From positions 26,890,068 through 26,954,067 of the forward strand of contig BSYO01000002.1 of assembly GCA_033239525.1 (NCBI GenBank): a DNA stretch of 64,000 nucleotides, written 5' to 3'. Origin of the DNA: Nepenthes gracilis. Lineage: Eukaryota; Streptophyta; Magnoliopsida; Caryophyllales; Nepenthaceae. This document shows, piece by piece, positions 56,965 through 64,000 of the stretch. Position 1 is the first letter of the stretch, and every line of letters begins with the position of its first letter. The notes beneath the pieces are model-generated. The model worked only from the letters and a program-made list of their open reading frames with translations. It did not search any database and was not told the origin of the DNA. Position numbers and translations under genes: made by a program.

Positions 56965-57286
56965 ATATATAATATATAATTTAGTCTAAATTATTATTTA
57001 GTATAATATATATTTTTATTATATAAAATATATATTTAATAAATATTTGATATAATATATATAAGTAAATATATAATTACGTGTGTGTATATATATACAT
57101 ATTTTTTATATAATATATGTATAATATATATATTATATATCTTATTCTAAATTATTATTTATTATAATATATATTTTTATTATATAAAATATATATTTAA
57201 TGAATATTTGATATAATATTTATAATTGAATATATCAATATGTATACATAATTACATGTGTGTGTCTGTGTGTGTGTGTGTATTAT
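56965..57286. repeat. AT-rich tandem repeat, right part
   Basis: Units with TCTAAATTATTATTTA start at 56985 and 57146 (period 161). They end in TGTG runs at 57258-57280. They continue the array at 45893-46068 that the Tat element split. The next LTR begins directly behind. Confidence 0.8.
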
Positions 57287-58204
57287 TGTATCACTGGGTC
57301 CGGATTTTCGTGCGAATTAAGAAACCTTCAGATTCTCGTCTGAGTCGGATCACGAATGAGTCCGATTTTCACGTCTTATAACTTAGACCCTACGCATCAC
57401 AAATTATAAACACTCCGATACTCAAGTTAGAAATCTTTTCCCGAGAACAGAAAGATACATGTGTGAAAGTAAACGTGATGAAAACGTAGAAATGTTGGGA
57501 TGAGAGGAGTGTGTGGGATGTTCGAAAGAGGCTTGTGCCCCTTGGGTTTGACTGATAGGAGTGGCTCACTATCGTTACCGTTAGGAGACGGTGCTTCGAG
57601 AGAAGAGAGCTGGTTCTTTCTCCTCATTGCTTTGAGCACTGGGTACAAGGATCAGGATTTTGATCTCAGATCATTGCTTAGACTTTTTTCTTTGTGGAAG
57701 TGTGAATCTCCCCTCTCAGCTAATGGAGAGGACATCTGTAAGAGTCCTTTATGAAGCTTTGGGAGCCAGGATCTCTGACAAGGGGCTTGTTGGGATTTGC
57801 TGGCCGCTGAGCGCTGGTGGTGGCCAGTAGTGGCCAGTGGTGCCAGTTGTCGCCTTGTGGAGGCGTGGAGGTCGTTATCGAGTGTGGCCAACACAGGCTT
57901 GTTTGACTTTGTTTGGATTGGTTGAGCAGCTGTTGGGGCAGTGTGCGTTGTGGCTTGTCAATGTTAACTTTATCTCCCATTGGTTGACATCTCCTAAGCA
58001 AGCACCTCCTGCGCCAACAACATGCGATCACCTCTACAATGATACGAGCGACACTAATTGGGTACATCTCTGAGACATCAAGTGGGCTTTGCTTCTAAAT
58101 CTCTTGGGACGCCGTCACTGGGTTGGGCCTCTCTACTAATTGGATCCATCTTCTTCCAATTGGGTTTCATTGGTTCCAACTCAGATCCATCCTGGACCCA
58201 TCAT
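57287..58204 (-). repeat. 3' LTR of second Tat element
   Basis: TGTATCACTGGG to GGACCCATCA on the plus strand. On the minus strand the purine tract ATGGGGGCTAA (58205-58215) touches it. Five bases outside are ATTAT (57282-57286). Confidence 0.8.
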
Positions 58205-58215
58205 TAGCCCCCATA

Positions 58216-59634
58216 CCTGGGGACGGCCCATCACCGGGGACTAGCATGTCAAAGGTGGGTCTTGCCGTTGGTTCGCATGGGCCTTATTGAGATGCGCCAG
58301 TCTCCGATTCTCAGAGGCATCACTTCTTCCCCATGAGAATGTGCAGCCTTTCAGGGGCGTCGTAGGGATTCAGTGCTCTATTGGGAAAGATGGCTTTCCT
58401 ATTTTCCGATTGACGGTCATCGGGCGGTGCGCCCCTTTGGGAGCTCATGGGGCCTTCTACACGGCCATAAATTTAGGGGTTCTCAGCTTGGGTGACCCAA
58501 ACTTATCCCTTTGTTAGTAAAGCAATGAAGAGTTCTTGGCTCGTCTTGCGCCCTATGGAGTTCCACAAATGAATCGGATGGGTCGATGGGAGACTTCTGC
58601 CACTTTTGAAGCTTGTCGTCATACTCCACTCGTGGATGCTTCCTCGTTGTAACGATGGTAGTTCAGCCACACTGTAATTATCATGTACCTTCTCTTCAGC
58701 TAGTCAAGGTTCCCAACTGCAGGGGGAGCATCGCAAGACCAGCATACTGATTCAGGGGACTCCATTCCATCAAAAGCATGTCGTCGCAGTCTCTTGCTGC
58801 AATTGGTCGTCCATCTGTGCTGGCTGAAAGAGGAGGTGAGTCTTGAAGTTCCATTGGGACGCAAGAGGGTGCATCGCGGCTCCGGTGGAACTCCTGATAG
58901 ATGCCTTTACTTCATTGTGGTGGAACCTGTCTCGCCGAGAGCGTGGGATCGACGTCCACTCCATTCCTCCGGACGGGAATCGGCCGCCAGGGTAGATGCC
59001 ACCAAAATGAGATGATGTGCATCTTTGCTCATGGTTAAGACTTCCCGATGCGCCGCTCTTCTGCTGCTTCTTGTACTCTACTTTATTTCTTTTTCTTTTA
59101 TACTTGCGCTGACGTAAGACTTGTACTCTATAAAGAACACTTTAATGATTAAAAGCGTTAATTTTGCATTTTATTTCTTGTGTCGTTGAATTTTCTCTTT
59201 ACTATTTTGAACGGTGTGACTTAATGGCCGTAGTGCCCTCTCACTGCCATACATGCTTGATTGCTTGCTTATTTTGAGTGTCCAGCGGCTTTTGGTTGCC
59301 TTTGCTAGTGCCAATCCCTTGAGTATGTACTTGAACCGTTGGTGAGATGGTCTGACAGAAGCCGCTTGGGAGCTTGTTCCATTCGTATCCTACCTTGGAT
59401 GACTAAATGATACAAATGGAGAGCACGTCAATCAAGTCACATCTGCATTTAATGTGTTGAGAACCGCAAGATCATCGCGTCATAATTGCGATACTTCAAT
59501 TATGTGGAGGGATTTTGTTGAGGGATTTCATTGAAAAGGTGCGATACTTCAAGGCGTCACCATGTGGAAGGATTTCGTTGGGCTGTGGAACACCTTTTCC
59601 CAGTTAAACGACACCGTCACCTTGGGAAAGTTTT
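58216..59634. other. Internal DNA of second Tat element, unassigned
   Basis: No frame with clear resemblance. A short open frame at 58794-59015 ends near possible polyadenylation words (TATAAAG at 59128), so a third, more decayed antisense unit is possible but not shown. Confidence 0.4.
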
Positions 59635-59645
59635 GGCTATTTAAG
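59635..59645 (+). promoter_or_regulatory. TATA-like box before short antisense gene
   Basis: GGCTATTTAAG lies about 50 bases before the ATG at 59690. The same spacing is seen for TATTTAAA and the ATG of the long antisense copy. Confidence 0.5.
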
Positions 59646-59689
59646 CGCCAATGACTTCTCCAAGTTGAGCATCTATTTGCTACTGTGAG

Positions 59690-60484
59690 ATGCAAAATCT
59701 GGGTCTACTGTCGTTCCCTCTTTCTGTCAATCATGGTCACAATAATGACAGATGGGTGCGCGACGTTGCTCCAGGATTGTTAGTAGGATCATCCTCCTCT
59801 TCGGGGTTTGAGCCCCCTACCGAGGAGTCACGATGGGGAGAGCGAGAGATATGAGGCCGCAATGAGGTAGGACTTGCTGTAGCGGCAACGGAAGATTGCC
59901 ACTCAGAGCCTTTAGTCATTTGGTTGACAATGCCTCTGAGAGCACTGCTAGGCTTTGAATCTGAAGGGGCTTATAATTTCTTTGGGCACCAGGGACCTGA
60001 GGGAGGCGGTGGGCTGATCCGCCATGTCCAGCGAGCGGCTAAGGATATTGAGATCCTAGTGCAAGCCACCATTGCCAAAATCGAGCAGAGTCGAGCGTGG
60101 GAAGCTTACTTCGAGCAAACATGGTCGGAGGCGGAGGCGGAGGCTAGGTCATAGCAGCCGGCCGACATCAATTTGCAAGCCCAAAGCCGGATCGTCGCTC
60201 TTCAAGAGGAGCTCGAGCAGTGCCAAGCGCGGCTCAGGGAAGAGTACGTCATCCACGTGCAACTGAAAGCTAAGCTGACGTCGAGGATTCGACCAGAGGA
60301 CCTGGCGTCCATGCTGGAGGAAAGGTTCTAGGAAGGGATTCAACTCAGCCGAAGGATAGCTTCTCTAGCGGTGCTTGACTTTAATATGGGCCTCTTGAAC
60401 TATCGGAATGTGGGTGCCCGGACACACTCGAAGTTGACTGAGTTTCTAACTCCTAATCCTGTCGAGCCCGGTGGGGGTAAATAG
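59690..60484 (+). pseudogene. Short antisense gene (copy D), 264-codon frame with three stops
   Basis: One frame runs from the ATG at 59690 (MQNLGLLSFPLSVN) to TAG at 60484 without any frameshift. It is broken only by TGA at 59850-59852, TAG at 60152-60154 and TAG at 60329-60331. All three can come from one C-to-T or G-to-A change (Arg, Gln, Trp). The product would have a Ser-rich start, a block with IRHVQRAAKDIEILVQ, and a coiled coil (RIVALQEELEQCQARL). It ends with the motif SRIRPEDLASML followed by EGIQLSRRIASL, which matches the C-terminus of copy B. It lacks the PF04195-like region. An ATAAAA signal is at 60551. Confidence 0.65.
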
Positions 60485-60866
60485 TGACATTGTATTTTGC
60501 GACCACTGGTCATCTTTTATTGTAAAAAAAATTTATCAGTGAGATTTCTTAATAAAATTTTGTTATGATAGAGCAATTTATCTGTTGTGATTTGTTGTAT
60601 TCGGATGACTTGTTTTACCCTTCCGGTCTGGATGTTGGATGGATTACTGCCATCGTTTTCGATGGCCGATATCTTCACATTAATTGCATGGTATGACGGT
60701 TGGGATTTGGCAGGCGGCTGTAGCGTGAATGAGTAGGCTGTCCGTATAATGGGCTACCTTGGACAGACGTGCTGCACTCTACTAAAGGGACATGTGTCAT
60801 TGCTAATATTCGAGGCGACCATTACGTTTTGCTATGCGACGCCGCTTGACCTTCTCTTGCATTGCC

Positions 60867-60874
60867 TATTTAAA
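60867..60874 (+). promoter_or_regulatory. TATA box of long antisense gene, copy C
   Basis: TATTTAAA, 53 bases before the ATG at 60927, in sequence that is otherwise not AT-rich. Confidence 0.55.
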
Positions 60875-60926
60875 CAATGCTTCCCCACGCCATTCACACT
60901 TTGCGCTTATCTACTTCGAGAATCCA

Positions 60927-62890
60927 TGGTGAAGAAGAAAAGCTCTCCTTCTTGCACTAGTCGTTAAAGAGTAGGCAATATCAAGTCAGTCCTTTCGGCG
61001 AGCGCTGTCATCGCCCTGAGGGTTAACTACCATATCCTGAGCAACTAGGCCCATCTCCTTTCTGCTGAGGGGAGCAGAGTGAATGCGCCCCCCGAGGGCT
61101 TTATTATTGTATATGAGCACCACCTAAAGGGTGGGCTTCACTTCCCCTTGGAGCTGGATTTGCACGGGATCTTCGAGGCACTCAGTGTTCCAGTGGTACG
61201 GCTTCATCCTAATGTTGTACGTTACCTGGTATCCATGTGCATCTTTGTCCATCTTCACGATTGTGGGTTCTACCCACGCTTGGTGAAGGTGATCTTTCAC
61301 TTTGTCCAATTGGAGGATTGGATTTCAGTGTCTCTTCATCTAGGTTTCTATTTCCGGGGGACAAACCCCGACTCGGTAAAAAATTGGAAGAATCACTTTT
61401 TCTTCCTAGCGACCCCTCCAAAGTGTGAGATTTTCAACGAGTGGGGTCCCATGAGCGATTTCTTCTCAAAAAGCATTAGCGAGGAAGAAGAGAGGCAGGA
61501 GAAAAATCTAATCAATCATATCCAGGTAGAGATCAAGACGTTCACCACTCAAGGGTTTTACTTAACTTCCGAGCTCTTTGCGGCCGTCAAGTGGGATCCT
61601 GCGAGTAGTGGGGCGGCTGCTACCACCAAGAAAAGGAATACTGGGGTCATAGTCACTAGAGAGCCGTCGAGAGAGTCACCCAAGCAGGGTGACTCGTCAC
61701 TGTCATTGGATTCCTCTTCTAAAGAGGACGTGGCAGCCCTAAAAAGGTTAAGGGGGGTCGGAGGCACTTCTACCAAGAGGGCCCTAATATTGGCAGCTGT
61801 GTTGGGCCATTCTGCTGGGACCACCCTGATGACGCCCATCGTGGCCACTGCCGTGGCAGAAACCAGAGCTGCAGCTGCACGTGGGAGTCGCCGAGTGCTC
61901 ACCAACTCTAGTCGTCTCTTTGGTGGAGTACGGCATTCCCCTAGCTGGGCTTCCCTCGGGCGAGGGGTCTGCGCCGAGTTTCCTGTTTGACATCGAGGCA
62001 GGACCCTCCACCAACAAGTGGCCAGTCGAGTCCTTCGAAGGAGTGGCCGTCACGGGCACCGGGGAGACAGCGATCAGCTCGACATAGCTTATTAAGGTGG
62101 TCGATTTGGAGCCTGTTGCTGCATCGTGGATGCTCTAAAGGCGGCCGACGCTCCAGTCAGAGTGTCGTCGGTGCCGCTCGTCACTGGTCCTGAGGCTGCT
62201 GCGGAGGTCGTTGCGCTCAAGGAGGTCACTGTTAAAGCTCCAGCAGGTGAGGTTCTGGCGAGCGGGACGGTGGAGGCTGTCGAGCAGCCGAAGCCCCTAG
62301 GCATGTTTGATCCTAAAGCCGTGCTGGATCCGCCTGGCACTACAGAGGAACCATTCATTGAGGTATGATTTCTTCACTCATCAAGCTAGGAATCTGTCCG
62401 CCAACTCCCTTTGTGCAATGTTTCCTGTGTTGTAAGGATTCACGTGCTTCTTGTCCCTTTTTTTTTTTTGCAGATCCCAAAAACGATTCAATTCTTCAAC
62501 ATTTCTCTTTCTCAACGGGATGAGCGTGCCCATTAGGCTTAAGAAGAGGGTGAATGGGTGGCCGAGCAGCGTTGGAGGAGAGAGGTTGCCACCCTAAAGT
62601 CGGAGAACAAGTGGTTGAGAGGTGAACTGCATGCAGCTGGGGATCTCATTGTTAGCTTCCAGGACCGGTGTGCCCGTGCTGAGGCTAGCTTGCAAGTTTG
62701 GCTCTCCCCAGAAGAGATGGCTCGAGTGTTCGACGTGAGGTTTTGGAACAACATACACCTATGTCGTCATATAGTTTCCGTCGCGGCTCCGAGTGTCTCC
62801 ACAGGGATCCTCAACCCTCGTAATGATGGAATCGAAGATAGCTCGCACTTGATCAACTCTTCAAAAGGGATAGGACCTTCGGGCACATAG
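60927..62890 (+). pseudogene. Long Tat antisense gene, copy C (PF04195-like)
   Basis: The ATG at 60927 opens MVKKKSSPSCTSR, then a stop. The same region continues as a 303-codon open frame (61079-61990) with GFIIVYEHHLKGGLHFPLEL, LHPNVVRYLVSM and NPDSVKNWKNHFFFL. An acidic and Lys-rich stretch and a Ser/Thr/Ala-rich tail follow. The frame then shifts to 62126-62368. A GT-AG intron (62363-62474, T-rich before GCAG) follows. The last block (62558-62890) has REVATLKSENKWLRGELHAA and WLSPEEMARVF, related to the C-terminus of copies B and D. This is the best-preserved PF04195-like copy. A biochemical role cannot be given from the sequence. Confidence 0.75.
62363..62474 (+). other. Probable intron of antisense copy C
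   Basis: Donor GTATGA, pyrimidine-rich end with a run of T, acceptor GCAG, 112 bases. It is at the same place, before the coiled-coil exon, as the 64-base intron-like segment 48988-49051 in copy B. Confidence 0.55.
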
Positions 62891-63590
62891 GGCAGTCACA
62901 CTTTTTGTTCACTTTTTCTATATATGGCTTTTCAAGACAAACCTTGTATTCTCCCACTTGTATAAAGTATACTTTCTTTTCACTTTTCTTTCTTCATCTT
63001 CTCTTCCTATGTTCACTTTTCACTTTCTTTTCCCCTTGTATATGGATTTTTTTTGAATGATACGGATCTTCTCGTTGTATTAGCTAAGCTATTTCGCTAT
63101 CATCGCCAAGGCTCGCTTTGGGAGCCATTTGCATCGTGCTCGTTCTTCGGTTGAGGATGTCACCGCATCTCGTGCGTAGTGGGATGCTTTGTCCAATGAA
63201 TTAGACGTTGTCGCATGCCCTGTGGAGTCTCTTGAGGGCCAATTGGGTTTTGAGGCCACAACAGATGGACTCGGGGTTGTAGGACGTTACGTGCATGATA
63301 CCGTTTCGGCGCTCAACCCTGCTCAGGGCGTCATCGCTTAAGTGCACATGGTCCTAGCCCACCGATTGTCGTTAACTGAGGGTACTCTCTTCTTCTGGAG
63401 AAGGTCACCGCACCCCTACTGCTTGGGCCCCCTAAGGTTTTGATGGCCATTTTGTTGGGAGCTTCTGTGTATGAACAATCAAATAAAAAGATGAAAATAA
63501 TAATTTTATTAATTAAAACATGGTACATGTACAAGTGTTCCAGTTCATGTATACACAACTTACCCGGGCGTGTATGTGCCTCACTGATAA
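62891..63590. other. Spacer between antisense gene and pol end
   Basis: T-rich 3' flank of the antisense gene to about 63060, then DNA without an assignable frame. No 40-bp array like that at 50024 is seen. Confidence 0.4.
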
Positions 63591-64000
63591 TACCTTTTGA
63601 GGTGGGTGACATTACAGGTCCGAGGGACCAATTTGCCATCCTAGGTACGCAGCTTGTATACTCCGTTTCAGAGGATCGTCGAGACGAGGAATAAGCCTTC
63701 CTAATTTAGGGAGAGCTTGTTCCTGTGGGCTATTTTGCCCGTTGCCTCTACACTCCATATGACAAGATCCCCAACCTCGAGTGGGCGAGCTTTCACCCAC
63801 TTATTGTAGTACTGAGTAATTCGCTGCTAGTAGGCTGTCGTCATCAGGCACACCGCGTCGCAGGCTTCTAGGAGTAGGTCCAGGCACTCTCTATACTGCT
63901 AGGAGTTGCTAACGTGGTTGAAACATTTGACCCAAATAAAGAATTCAAAGGCTCCCTGATCTGCAGAGAACATTAACTTAAGGACGCATCACATATATAT
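63590..64000 (-). pseudogene. Integrase C-terminal end of second Tat element
   Basis: The minus strand gives LDLLLEACDAV, WVKARPLEVGDLVIWSVEAT, GKIAHRNKLSLN, LVSTIL and VPRTCNVTHLKRYY. The same words stand at the pol end of the complete Tat element near 50450-50780. Several TAG and TAA codons interrupt it. Confidence 0.8.

Larger units (their letters stand above)
57287..64000 (-). mobile_element. Second Tat-type element, 3' half, with two antisense genes
   Basis: A 918-bp 3' LTR (57287-58204) is followed by a purine tract and then by DNA reading on the plus strand (59690-62890). The integrase C-terminal end on the minus strand lies at 63590-64000. This is the Tat layout, entered from the 3' side. 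The LTR sequence differs from the other Tat elements here, so it is another family. The 5' half lies beyond the window. Confidence 0.85.

Overview
Plant nuclear DNA, from an angiosperm and probably a eudicot. Two intron-containing protein genes lie in a dense bed of LTR retrotransposons, introns and spacers are AT-rich, and no bacterial or organellar features are seen. The species cannot be named from the sequence.

Layout. 1-4194: 5' part of a minus-strand Ty3/gypsy element of the Tat lineage. 4195-9489: AT-rich DNA containing a 2.95-kb structure with two inverted Tat-type LTRs around a fragment of an antisense gene. 9490-29982 (+): a complete ten-exon gene for a chloroplast rhodanese-like protein (STR11 type, 293 aa). 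Its second intron is 14.8 kb and holds a plus-strand chromovirus, itself hit by another LTR, and a minus-strand Tork-type copia element. 32292-44566 (-): a complete two-exon CYP71-type cytochrome P450 (509 aa) whose 10.7-kb intron holds tandem and inverted TRIM-like repeats, minisatellites and nested solo-LTR-like blocks. The two genes converge tail to tail, about 2.3 kb apart. 46069-56964: a structurally complete but decayed Tat element (two LTRs, ATATA target duplication, PBS, gag, PR-RT-RH-second RH-INT) inserted in an AT-rich tandem repeat. 57287-64000: the 3' half of another minus-strand Tat-type element, running off the window.

The genes. STR11 is a plastid sulfurtransferase-fold protein with the Cys loop CQKGLR. 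The P450 is an ER-anchored monooxygenase with all standard heme and oxygen-binding motifs. Both reading frames are intact, so splicing across the inserted DNA is presumably tolerated.

The most interesting structure is a set of genes running antisense to the Tat elements, between integrase and 3' LTR. Four copies are visible, near 6593-7531, 47540-49623, 59690-60484 and 60927-62890. Each has a TATA-like box upstream. Three are long-form copies with a gypsy-type transposon (PF04195-like) N-terminal region. Two of these keep a GT-AG intron at a similar place, and the two downstream ends visible clearly (49670 and 60551) carry AATAAA-like signals. The last two copies lie one behind the other in one element, and the first of them is a short form of 264 codons without the N-terminal domain. 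Retrotransposon coding regions are full of stops, mostly explicable by C-to-T or G-to-A change.
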